From assembly GCF_031157525.1 (NCBI RefSeq), contig NZ_JAVIXR010000008.1, positions 62,001 through 126,000 of the forward strand: a DNA stretch of 64,000 nucleotides. Direction: 5' to 3'. This stretch comes from Marinobacter sediminicola. Its GTDB lineage: Bacteria; Pseudomonadota; Gammaproteobacteria; Pseudomonadales; Oleiphilaceae. Below the pieces are notes generated by a model. It was given only the letters and a program-made list of their open reading frames with translations. It searched no databases and had not been told where the DNA came from. This document shows positions 54,711 through 63,277 of the stretch, in pieces (within the stretch, counting starts at the first letter, position 1; every line of letters starts with the position of its first letter). The position numbers and the translations under genes were made by a program.

Positions 54711-54725
54711 AACGGTTGAACCGTT
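54711..54725. promoter_or_regulatory. inverted repeat in the atuA-atuR intergenic region (site 1)
   Basis: AACGGTT-G-AACCGTT is a perfect 7-1-7 inverted repeat lying 53 bases upstream of the atuA start. AtuR of P. aeruginosa is reported to bind two inverted repeats in this same intergenic region, so this is a candidate operator, although its sequence differs from site 2. Confidence 0.45.
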
Positions 54726-54736
54726 AACCAAACAAT

Positions 54737-54754
54737 ACCAAGCAAGCGCTTGGT
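54737..54754. promoter_or_regulatory. inverted repeat overlapping the atuR promoter (site 2)
   Basis: ACCAAGC-AAGC-GCTTGGT is a perfect inverted repeat, and CAAGCGCTTG (54743-54752) inside it is also a palindrome. It touches the predicted atuR -35 (TTGTAA at 54755; -10 TAGAAT at 54777-54782, 16-base spacing), so binding would block atuR and probably atuA. The sequence resembles TetR-family operators. Confidence 0.55.
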
Positions 54755-54814
54755 TTGTAAACAGGCAAATCTCAGGTAGAATGCAGTTTCTCTGTAAAGC
54801 CGCTGGATACGCTC

Positions 54815-55429
54815 GTGAATCAAGAAAAAATACTTCAGTCACTTATCGCCGATAACCTGGTATCAGCATCAGACAGTGCCCGCGGACGGCTGCTTCGGGA
54901 AGCCGCGCGCCTGTTCCGTGAAAAAGGTTATGAGCGCACCACAGTGAGAGACCTGGCCGCTGCGGTGGGCATTCAGTCGGGGAGTCTTTTCCACCACTTC
55001 CGAACCAAAGAAGAAATTCTTAAAGCGGTTATGGTCGAAACCATCAGGCTGAACACGGCCGTGATGCAGGCCGCCATGGGTGAAGCGAAATCCAATCGGG
55101 AAAAACTCAGAGCACTCATAAGCGCAGAGCTGGAGTCCATTAACGGCCAGACGGGGGAGGCCATGGCCGTTCTGGTGTATGAATGGCGCAGTTTGTCTGA
55201 AGCCTCTCGGACTGAAGTGTTGGAGCTTCGGGATAGATACGAAGCCTTGTGGCTGGATGTATTGACCGGCCTTGAAGGAGAGGGCGCGCTAAAAGCCGAT
55301 CCATTTGTGGTGCGCCGTATGTTGACGGGAGCCCTTAGCTGGACCGTAACCTGGTACCGCCCGGATCGTGGCGGCTTGACCCGGGATGGGTTAACCGACC
55401 AAGTGGTGGCAATGCTTGGCATGGGCTAG
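54815..55429 (+). CDS. atuR: TetR family repressor AtuR
   Basis: The 204-residue regulator starts with GTG. The N-terminal helix-turn-helix ([40 protein letters not shown], about 23-62) is classic TetR, and a ligand-binding helical domain follows. It is divergent from atuA, the same arrangement as P. aeruginosa atuR, which represses the atu operon until a terpene-derived inducer is present. Palindromes in the shared intergenic region are candidate operators. Confidence 0.92.
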   Translation: MNQEKILQSLIADNLVSASDSARGRLLREAARLFREKGYERTTVRDLAAAVGIQSGSLFHHFRTKEEILKAVMVETIRLNTAVMQAAMGEAKSNREKLRALISAELESINGQTGEAMAVLVYEWRSLSEASRTEVLELRDRYEALWLDVLTGLEGEGALKADPFVVRRMLTGALSWTVTWYRPDRGGLTRDGLTDQVVAMLGMG

Positions 55430-55700
55430 CGCCAGAATTGGCACTTTGTAGTGACTGCATGCATTTTGTGAGTAAATTAATTTCAAGGTGTGTGCAGGCG
55501 TATATTTTCGAAGTTATTGTTTTAAGTCAAAATATCACCAAAAAGAACCGGACATTTCAGGCCATTGGCCTGATCGGCATGGGCCTGCCGGCAAACGAGC
55601 CATTTTTGTAGGACAGCTTTCAACGCACTCTTGCTTCCGGAATGACAGAACCAACTGCATTCCACCCAGATAAAAACAAAGCAAAGCAGAGTGATTTAAC

Positions 55701-56762
55701 ATGTCCATATTGGCAACGTATGCAGGTCGTCTTGCGGCGACGCGCAACAAACTGGTTTTAATGGCAACGGCAGTAATGTTTGCAGGGTGTTCCGCAAACC
55801 CCATACACAAAGTCACTGGGACTGTGCTGGCGGGTTACGCTGAGAGTGAAGCCACTCCTTACGTTATGCAGATGTCTGACCCCAAAATGGCCTGTGCGCT
55901 AGGGGAAGGCGTTGACCCCCTGATCTACTCCTTTTCGCGAATCAACGATGCGCCAGATACGAGCGGGTCGTTGTTGATGCTGTTAGCGGCCAATTGCATG
56001 GAGTACCGTGCGTGGGAGGCCGAGCTTGATTACCTGCGGGCGGATTATGAAGGCGATGTGCCTTTAGCCAAAGACTCCCGCGAACGAGCCAAACGCTTAT
56101 ACGCCCTCACTGCTGAACGCCGCTTGATGGCTTTCAATAGAGCTATGGCGGCCTACGATTTCGACCCGGCCAAAGAACCCCTTGAATGCCCGTTCCTGTA
56201 CAGCGAACAAGACGAGATTACGTTCCTTCTTGGCCTGTTGACCGGTTTGCAGGCCGTTGTAAATGATGCCAACTCAGGTGCCCGTGCTGGGATACCACGC
56301 AATATAGCTCCTCAGGCTGAGCGTGCAGCAACCTGTATTGATAACGAAAAAACAGGTGGGTTGCCCAATGCCGTTCGCGCCATGGTTTGGCTGCTGCTGC
56401 CAGACACCCGTCCGGATTTGTCTCCCGATCCCTGGGAAGTACTCGAAAACAGCTCTGCTATGGGCGTAAAAGCGGGTATGCGCGCGTCAATGGCACTTGA
56501 AGCTGTTGCCGCAGAAACTTTTGGGCGCACGGATGTTCTGGCTGACGTCATCCACCGCTTTGCAGAAGCTGACGACACTATTGAGGTGTGGGAAAAGTAT
56601 CGCCTGGCTGACCATGTGGCTCGCGCCATCATCCAGTTTTCCTCAGACAAATACTGGACTGCCGAGTATGGCTATAGAACACCACAGGCGTTCTTCGGGA
56701 AAATGAGCTCTGAACGAAACAACGAAAACATTGAGACCATGAGCCTGGATGGCCTGCTCTGA
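55701..56762 (+). CDS. TRAP transporter T-component-like lipoprotein (TatT family)
   Basis: The 353-residue protein has a lipoprotein signal ending MFAGC (Cys30). The mature part is mostly helical and resembles the TatT (TRAP-associated TPR) family: ASLMLLAANCMEYRAWEAEL-like segment and C-terminal ADVIHRFAEADDTIEVWEKYRLADHVARA. T-components are periplasmic lipoproteins proposed to pass ligand to or cooperate with the P-component. It is followed by a binding protein and a QM permease on the same strand. The family call is moderately sure; no strong ribosome binding site is visible. Confidence 0.68.
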   Translation: MSILATYAGRLAATRNKLVLMATAVMFAGCSANPIHKVTGTVLAGYAESEATPYVMQMSDPKMACALGEGVDPLIYSFSRINDAPDTSGSLLMLLAANCMEYRAWEAELDYLRADYEGDVPLAKDSRERAKRLYALTAERRLMAFNRAMAAYDFDPAKEPLECPFLYSEQDEITFLLGLLTGLQAVVNDANSGARAGIPRNIAPQAERAATCIDNEKTGGLPNAVRAMVWLLLPDTRPDLSPDPWEVLENSSAMGVKAGMRASMALEAVAAETFGRTDVLADVIHRFAEADDTIEVWEKYRLADHVARAIIQFSSDKYWTAEYGYRTPQAFFGKMSSERNNENIETMSLDGLL

Positions 56763-56836
56763 GCGAGCAACTCCGGCGTCCATGGTCGGTCGCTTAATGA
56801 ACTCACTATAAACACAACAATGAACCGGAGATTGTT

Positions 56837-57847
56837 ATGATCCGCAGATCCCTCACCGCTCTTACTCTTGCTGCCATCGCACCCCTGGCATCGGCCCAAA
56901 CCGTAAAAATGTGTGTTTTCGATGTGATTGGCGCGAACGGTGACATGTTTAATATGGTTAAGGACTATGCGCTTGAGATGAAGTCGCACGGTGTAGACTT
57001 TGATCTGAAACCCTACACCGATGAGGGTGTTGCTGTAGGCGATTTCAACGCTGGCCAGTGCGATGCCGTTGCCGCAACCGACCTGCGCACCCGTCCATTT
57101 AACGGTTTTACCGGAACCGTTAGTGCTGTTGGCGCACTCCCGACCTACGACGATCTCGAAACGCTTCTGGCGACACTGGCGCAAGCAAAAGCGGCACCGC
57201 TGATGAAACAGGATGGTTACGAGGTGCTAGGAATTGTCCCTGCCGGCGCCGGGTACTTGTTTGTTAACGACCGTAGCATGGATACCGCAAGCGCTCTGGC
57301 AGGCAAGCGAATGGCGACTCTGGACTACCAGAAAGACGCCATTCACATGGTGAACTACCTCAAGGCAACGGTTGTTCCTTCAGATATCACCAACTTTGCC
57401 GGCAAATTCAATAATGGCTCTGTTGATACAGCTTACGCACCTGCTTTTGCATACGAAGCACTTGAGCTATACAAAGGTATAGGCAGCAAGGGTGGCATTG
57501 TCGATTATCCCCTGGCGCAGCTGACGATCCAGGTTATTGCTCGTGAAGGTGTTCTGGACGATCAAACCGCTCAGGCGTCCCGACAGGTTGCCTGGGACAT
57601 GTTCCCACAAGCTATGAACCTGATTAAAAAGCAGGAAGCGGCCATCCCTGAAGAAAAGTGGGTTCGTATTCCTGAAAAAGACATTCAGGGATATCAGGAA
57701 ATGTTCCGCCAGAACCGGATTGAAATGCGCGACGGCTTGAATGGCGCGCCTGACGTGTACCACCCGAAAATGCTGGGTTTGCTGAGCAAAATTCGCTGCT
57801 CCAGTAATCCGTCTGCCTCGGAATGCACCTCGGAAAACCGGGAATAA
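56837..57847 (+). CDS. putative periplasmic solute-binding protein of the TRAP set
   Basis: The 336-residue protein has a Sec signal (MIRRSLTALTLAAIAPLASA) and a two-lobed binding-protein pattern: VKMCVFDVIGANGDMFNMV at the start, AGQCDAVAATDLRTRPFNGF (about 72-91) and LAGKRMATLDYQKDAIHMV (about 154-172). It resembles the DUF6091-type putative solute-binding proteins rather than classic DctP. CCGGAG precedes the ATG. It lies between the T-component and the permease, so it is probably the P-component. The C-terminus has a Cys pair (RCSSNPSASEC). Confidence 0.78.
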   Translation: MIRRSLTALTLAAIAPLASAQTVKMCVFDVIGANGDMFNMVKDYALEMKSHGVDFDLKPYTDEGVAVGDFNAGQCDAVAATDLRTRPFNGFTGTVSAVGALPTYDDLETLLATLAQAKAAPLMKQDGYEVLGIVPAGAGYLFVNDRSMDTASALAGKRMATLDYQKDAIHMVNYLKATVVPSDITNFAGKFNNGSVDTAYAPAFAYEALELYKGIGSKGGIVDYPLAQLTIQVIAREGVLDDQTAQASRQVAWDMFPQAMNLIKKQEAAIPEEKWVRIPEKDIQGYQEMFRQNRIEMRDGLNGAPDVYHPKMLGLLSKIRCSSNPSASECTSENRE

Positions 57848-57862
57848 CAGGGCGGAATACGC

Positions 57863-59914
57863 ATGAACTGGCAAGCGTTAACTGCCCCTGCTGTAAGAAC
57901 TCTGTACCCCGTGCGGAAGATGCACGGGGCTATTCTTCTGTTGTTGCTGTTTGTTACCCTTTTGCTGGGAATGGGGAATTCTCTCCACTCCCGCCTGCTC
58001 TGGGTTGGCGAGCAGACATGGCCGAATTATTACTTGCTCAATCCAGATGCGATAGAGCCTTCATGTCGTATGGAAATGGATATTGAGGCAGAGGTCCGTA
58101 AGCGGGTAGACGCGTACAAGCCAGATCCCGACGACCTGTTCGATTCCCCGCCTAACCCGCAAGCCATTCGTACATCGCTGGAACGAAACCTTGCACTGTG
58201 TGCTGAGAAACATGCTGCTTACCAAAGTAATCTTGAGCATGCGACGCCTGCGCTGGGTGTGTTCAAAGCCTTTGAGGGCGGGCTGGCGACGTTTCTGCTG
58301 GATAATATCGAGCTGACGAAGTACCTGTTCATTGCGATTTTTGCGATGGCAGCGGCAATAGCAGCCATGGATGCCGATCATATAGCGCTTCGGCTGCCCA
58401 GAAACCGGTCCGAGTGGCGACTGAGCCAAGCTGTGCAGCTTATGGTCAATGGCATGATGGTGTTCTCCATGAATGCCTATCTGGGCCGGCTCGCCAGTTC
58501 GCCCGGGGCTGAATCTACGGTCATACTTCAGTATGCCTGGACGGTCGTGTTTGGCCTGTTCATGGTGATAAATACTCTGCGTTTTCTGAAGGTTCCCAAG
58601 CACGTAAGAGCGGGTGGGCTGGCGCTGTCTTCGGGTTTGGTTGTGCCGCTGTATTGCACCATGGGCCTGATTGCCATGGGCTACTTTTTCTTTGTAGATG
58701 GCTACGCTTCCGGGCTCGCGATCTACTTCGGCATGATGTCCAACCTGTCTTCGATGTTTATCAACATCGGGCTCTATGTTCTGGTGGGTATGGTTCTGAA
58801 GCAGACTCGTTTGCCAGAGTTGCTGTTGAACGTAATCAAGCCATACAACCTGCCGGCACCCATGTTGGCTTCCGTCATTATCTTTGCGACGGCTTTCCCG
58901 ACCGCCTTTACCGGCGCATCCGGCATCTTCATTCTTGCCGTCGGTGGCGTGGTTTACGATGAGTTGCGCCGAGCCGGTGCAGGGCGGCAGTTGGCACTTG
59001 CGACGACCGCGATGTCGGGAAGCCTTGGTGTGGTGCTGAACCCGTGCTTGCTGATTGTCGTCGTTGCGGCTCTGAACAAGGAAGTTACCACCACGGAAAT
59101 GTACGGCTGGGGCTTCTGGGTATTCATAATGTCAGCCTCGTTGTTCTCAATCATCGTATGCAAAACGGAAGGTAACTGGCGGCCACGTCCGGCTCCGGGT
59201 GCGTTCCGGGCATCGTTGCAACAGCTCAAACCCTTAATGCCCTATGTGGCCCTGGCTGTGGCTGTCATATTCGCTATCTATGTGGTCCTGGGGCTGTCGT
59301 TCAACGAGTACAGTGCGCCGATGATTCTGCCGTTGGTGATGCTTGCGCTCGTGTTCCTTGATGCCGATAGCAGCAGCCGTGAAGACAACGAATCTCGCGT
59401 ACAGGCGTTCTGGGGGCGAAGCTGCGCAGCTGCCAGTGATTCGGCGGTGCACATTGGGGCTTTGCTGGCGCTGATTGGTTTCTCAATTTGCCTTGGGGGG
59501 ATTCTTGAGCGGTCTGATATTGTTCACGCCCTGTTCCCGGAACACCTGACCAGCCCGTGGCTTGCCATGCTTGTGATTGTGCTTCTGTTGACGGTGATTG
59601 GCATGGTGATGGATCCTTTCGGCGCAGTCATACTGGTATCGGCAACCGTAGCCCAGCCAGCCATACAGTTGGGCATCGATCCATTGCACTTCTGGATTGT
59701 ATGTCTGGTGGCGTTTGAGCTGGGCTATCTAAGCCCGCCAGTGGCGCTGAACCATCTGCTTACCCGACAGGTTGTGGGGGAGAGTGAAGTATTGGCAGCA
59801 GAGCGTGTTGGTTCTTTCTGGCATCGTTACGAGCGGTTGTTGTTGCCCGTAGCCGTCATGGGGCCAACGCTGCTACTGGTGGCCTTTGTGCCTATGCTGT
59901 TTTACGCCCTTTAA
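57863..59914 (+). CDS. TRAP transporter fused permease (DctQ-DctM type)
   Basis: The 683-residue membrane protein combines a DctQ-like N-terminal part with a DctM-like large permease. A first helix (about 20-40) is followed by a periplasmic loop of about 80-90 residues containing two Cys, then four to five helices to about 230, then the DctM region with ASVIIFATAFPTAFTGASGIF and GMVMDPFGAVILVSATVAQP. TRAP transporters import organic acids using a sodium gradient, which the mrp antiporter would support. It starts 15 bases after the binding protein gene. The substrate is unknown. Confidence 0.85.
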   Translation: MNWQALTAPAVRTLYPVRKMHGAILLLLLFVTLLLGMGNSLHSRLLWVGEQTWPNYYLLNPDAIEPSCRMEMDIEAEVRKRVDAYKPDPDDLFDSPPNPQAIRTSLERNLALCAEKHAAYQSNLEHATPALGVFKAFEGGLATFLLDNIELTKYLFIAIFAMAAAIAAMDADHIALRLPRNRSEWRLSQAVQLMVNGMMVFSMNAYLGRLASSPGAESTVILQYAWTVVFGLFMVINTLRFLKVPKHVRAGGLALSSGLVVPLYCTMGLIAMGYFFFVDGYASGLAIYFGMMSNLSSMFINIGLYVLVGMVLKQTRLPELLLNVIKPYNLPAPMLASVIIFATAFPTAFTGASGIFILAVGGVVYDELRRAGAGRQLALATTAMSGSLGVVLNPCLLIVVVAALNKEVTTTEMYGWGFWVFIMSASLFSIIVCKTEGNWRPRPAPGAFRASLQQLKPLMPYVALAVAVIFAIYVVLGLSFNEYSAPMILPLVMLALVFLDADSSSREDNESRVQAFWGRSCAAASDSAVHIGALLALIGFSICLGGILERSDIVHALFPEHLTSPWLAMLVIVLLLTVIGMVMDPFGAVILVSATVAQPAIQLGIDPLHFWIVCLVAFELGYLSPPVALNHLLTRQVVGESEVLAAERVGSFWHRYERLLLPVAVMGPTLLLVAFVPMLFYAL

Positions 59915-59997
59915 ATAGAGTTGGTAACCCCCGTTCTGAATCCGAACTACAATGAGAGTGCGAGTATCTCATTAGATCGCGATTCGGAGCGGGCGTT

Positions 59998-62661
59998 ATG
60001 GCGTATAGAACTAATCGGGTAGCTTCTGTCCTTGCAATCTCGCTGACATTGGGTGCCTGCGGCAGCTCATCGCCGCCTGATGAAAGTGGCGGTGGAGGCA
60101 GTGATGTTTTGCTACCCCCGGCCAGAATAGTTGTAGCCGGTTCCATCGATATTGAGGCCAATACCCGGGTTGACGCTGATACAGCGGACGGCCTTATTCT
60201 GGGTAGGCTCCCACTGACGGAGCCCCAGCTGCTTCCTGCTTCCTTCATACTCGCGGGATATGTCAGTTTTAAGGAAGATTCCCGTGGCACCAGCAGCCCT
60301 TTTGATGATTTCCCAAAGGATCCGGAAGACCACTTCCGGGTACCGTTCGAACCGGGTGAGCGTTTGTCCCTGCGCACCTTCAGCGAGGACGCTGACGGTC
60401 CCCTTGTAACACTGACATTGCGGCGCCTGGATGGGACAGAGCTGGAGTCGCAAACTACTGATCCGATTAACAAGCTACTTTCGGCCAGCGTTAGTCTGCC
60501 AGTAACCGAGACTCCAGGTGACTATATTGTGGTGGTGTCCGCCGGCGATTTTGACCCTCCGCCAGTCCGCTATGTACTTTCAAAAACAGCCGGTACTCAG
60601 TCTTTAGCGTTGAATCTTGATTGGCCTCGACATGCCTTTGTTCCGGGAAGAGCCATTGTCGCCATGGCTGGCCATGAAGGCACGCGCGTGTCCGCATCCA
60701 GCCAGGTCCCAGGTAATGCTGTCCGGTCGCTGGATCATCAGCATTGGCTGGTAGCTATGCCCGCCAATCGCCTGTCAAAGCAATCTGTAAACGAGCAGGA
60801 TACCCTGGGCTGGATCGATACACTGAGACAACAACCCGGAGTTGTGAGTGCGACACCGGACTATCTCGTGTCGGCTCAAGGACCGCTTGATGAGCCGCTG
60901 TATCCGAAACAGTGGCATTACGATCTGATCAATATGCCCGCTGCCTGGCAGCTTGCTCCCGGCGGAGGGACAGGCATTAAAGTGGCGGTGCTGGATACCG
61001 GGCTGTTCAAAGGCGCTTCTGGCTGGCACCCGGATGTGGCAGCCAATGTGGTGGCCCCAGTCCCCGCCGGAGCTGATTTCGTGTCAGCAGAATTCGACAA
61101 CGATGTTCCGCCAGGCCGGGATAACGACCCAAGGGATCCAGGCAACGCTGCGGGTAACAATGTGTTTCACGGGACTCATGTCGCAGGTACAGTTGTCGCC
61201 AGTGCCACGAACCAACTCGGTGGAACTGGTGTAGCCTTCGGCGCTGAACTCTTGCCAGTCAGGGTTCTGGGGGAAGGTGGTATCGGATCGTCCACTGACC
61301 TGATCGATGCGATCCGCTGGGTTGGCGCTAGCACACCGGTGAAGGCAGATATCATTAATTTAAGTCTCGGCGGTTTGCCGAAAATCCCAGCGTTGCAGAG
61401 TGCTATTGATGACGTCGTCGCCAATGGCGTGATTGTGGTGGCGGCAGCGGGTAATCAGGCAAGCTCTTCGCCGGCATACCCGGCTGCAGCGGAGGGCGTG
61501 TTTTCGGTAAGTGCAGTGGATGCGGGTGGCAGTCTTGCCAGCTATTCCAATTTTGGCTCCTGGATTGACCTCGCAGCGCCCGGGGGTGATGTGCGCAGGG
61601 ACGCAAACCTCGATGGTTTGGCTGATCTGGTCATCAGCGCAAGCGCAAGCCTTGGGCCCGATGGGTTTGAGCCAGATTATACCGGCCTGCAGGGTACCTC
61701 CATGGCGGCCCCGCACGTTGCTGGTGTGTTTGCGCTCATGAAAAGCCTCAAACCTGATCTGAATGCCGGAACACTGGCTTCCTGGCTCGCCGCTGGCCAG
61801 CTCACCACGCCTGTTGCTGGAGGTCGGTCAGATGCGCTGGGGTATGGTGTAATTGACTCGGGCAAGGCAATATTGGCCGCCATCGAAAATCCTTCTGTTA
61901 CCATTTTGTCCGCATCGCCTGCAGCAATCAGCTTGTCGTCGGAAACAAGGCCATTTCAGACCATTGAGTTGCAGGTGTTGGGTGACCAAACCAATAGTCT
62001 GGCCATCAATCCGGCCATTGCGAGCCCTGCATGGCTTGATGTGACTCTTTCTTCGGTCCCGCCGTTTTCAATTACTGTGGCGCTTGATGAGCAGGCACTC
62101 GAACCGGATGTTCCGGTGCGCACCAGACTGGAGGTGAACTACACAACCGATAGCGCGCGAGTTCTCGAAATTCCTGTGGTGGCTGAGCTGGTAACGGATG
62201 AAAGTGCACGCAACGCGGGCCGGCACTTCGTGTTACTGGTATATACGGAACCGAATGCGCAAGGTCAGCTTGAAGCGGCCGCTCAACTTTCCATGACGGC
62301 CATAAATGGAACGTATCAGTTTGGTTTTCGTCTGGATGATGGGCGGCAAGGCGCTAGTTTTGCGGATGTGCCTCCGGGCGATTACTATCTGGTAGCAGGT
62401 ACAGACTTGGATAACGACGGTATCATTTGTCAATCAGGAGAGGCATGTGCAGAGTATCCGGTAACGGGCATGCGAGAAGTGATTACGGTCGATGAGAGTA
62501 CCGACTTGACGGGTATCCGTATGGCAACAGGCTATTTTCGCCCGACTATTTCGGCTGCAACGCCTGATGTACTCCCCCGTCCCGGATTTACCGGTTACAA
62601 ATTGAAAGAGCCACATTCGAATGATGTGGTTGCACCCAAAACAATCGGAGCTGAACGTTGA
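59998..62661 (+). CDS. subtilisin-like (S8) serine protease lipoprotein
   Basis: The 887-residue precursor has a lipoprotein signal ending LGAC (Cys21) and a Ser/Gly-rich linker. The catalytic domain (about 300-640) has Asp333 in VAVLDTG, His391 in HGTHVAG and Ser568 in GTSMAAPH, so the triad is complete. The N-terminal part (about 40-280) contains a pre-peptidase-like beta domain (DYIVVVSAGDFDPPPVRYVLS) and an inhibitor-like propeptide. The C-terminal 240 residues look like beta-sandwich domains. It probably acts on the cell surface. It overlaps the next gene by four bases. Confidence 0.93.
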   Translation: MAYRTNRVASVLAISLTLGACGSSSPPDESGGGGSDVLLPPARIVVAGSIDIEANTRVDADTADGLILGRLPLTEPQLLPASFILAGYVSFKEDSRGTSSPFDDFPKDPEDHFRVPFEPGERLSLRTFSEDADGPLVTLTLRRLDGTELESQTTDPINKLLSASVSLPVTETPGDYIVVVSAGDFDPPPVRYVLSKTAGTQSLALNLDWPRHAFVPGRAIVAMAGHEGTRVSASSQVPGNAVRSLDHQHWLVAMPANRLSKQSVNEQDTLGWIDTLRQQPGVVSATPDYLVSAQGPLDEPLYPKQWHYDLINMPAAWQLAPGGGTGIKVAVLDTGLFKGASGWHPDVAANVVAPVPAGADFVSAEFDNDVPPGRDNDPRDPGNAAGNNVFHGTHVAGTVVASATNQLGGTGVAFGAELLPVRVLGEGGIGSSTDLIDAIRWVGASTPVKADIINLSLGGLPKIPALQSAIDDVVANGVIVVAAAGNQASSSPAYPAAAEGVFSVSAVDAGGSLASYSNFGSWIDLAAPGGDVRRDANLDGLADLVISASASLGPDGFEPDYTGLQGTSMAAPHVAGVFALMKSLKPDLNAGTLASWLAAGQLTTPVAGGRSDALGYGVIDSGKAILAAIENPSVTILSASPAAISLSSETRPFQTIELQVLGDQTNSLAINPAIASPAWLDVTLSSVPPFSITVALDEQALEPDVPVRTRLEVNYTTDSARVLEIPVVAELVTDESARNAGRHFVLLVYTEPNAQGQLEAAAQLSMTAINGTYQFGFRLDDGRQGASFADVPPGDYYLVAGTDLDNDGIICQSGEACAEYPVTGMREVITVDESTDLTGIRMATGYFRPTISAATPDVLPRPGFTGYKLKEPHSNDVVAPKTIGAER

Positions 62662-63176
62662 TAGCAGTATGCAGAAAGGTAGGGTCAGGCGTGCCTGTGG
62701 TCATTTTGTTGGCCGGATATTTGTTGATGGCGGGCTGTGCATCTTCAGACGTTGTTGAAACCGAGCCCGGCGAGCTTTTGGCGCGACAGGTGATCCAGTC
62801 AGCTCATTGTGGCCTGAGCGGGCCCGGACTGGCTTATGTACAGACTCCCGAACGATTGCAACAGTTACTTGATCTACCGGCTCAGAATATAGCTGTTCAG
62901 CAGTTACGGCAGGTTGACCTTGAAAAAGAACATCTGCTGTTTGTCACCTTGGGTGAGAAACCAACCGGTGGTTACAGTGTTAGCCTGGTTTCGGCCAATG
63001 CTGAGAACACCAAGAGCCCTCTTCAGCTTTCCGTTGTCGTTCGCTCCCCGGCGCCGGGCACTATGACCACTCAGGTTATTACATCGGCCTGTGTGGTGGT
63101 GGCAGTTCCGGCGCATGATTGGCCGGAAATTCGGGTGTCAGGCATTCGGGACAAGGATCTGGTTTTAAATCCTTGA
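62658..63176 (+). CDS. PrcB-domain lipoprotein, partner of the S8 protease
   Basis: The 172-residue protein has a signal ending LMAGC (Cys27) and a C-terminal PrcB-like domain with EKPTGGYSVSLVSA (about 95-108) and VITSACVVVAVPAHDW. PrcB was named as a protease-complex subunit in Treponema. The TTG start overlaps the stop of the protease gene (TTGATAG), giving translational coupling; a GTG at 62691 would leave a signal without positive charge. Function as a protease partner or inhibitor is inferred from coupling and the domain name. Confidence 0.8.
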   Translation: MIAVCRKVGSGVPVVILLAGYLLMAGCASSDVVETEPGELLARQVIQSAHCGLSGPGLAYVQTPERLQQLLDLPAQNIAVQQLRQVDLEKEHLLFVTLGEKPTGGYSVSLVSANAENTKSPLQLSVVVRSPAPGTMTTQVITSACVVVAVPAHDWPEIRVSGIRDKDLVLNP

Positions 63177-63277
63177 GGTTTCGTTTCCGGGTGCTAACTG
63201 CAATCAGCCGTTGATCTTTGGCTGTGAATCCATAAGCTAAGGACACGATTTTTTTCCTGCGGAGTCACGTCCATCCT

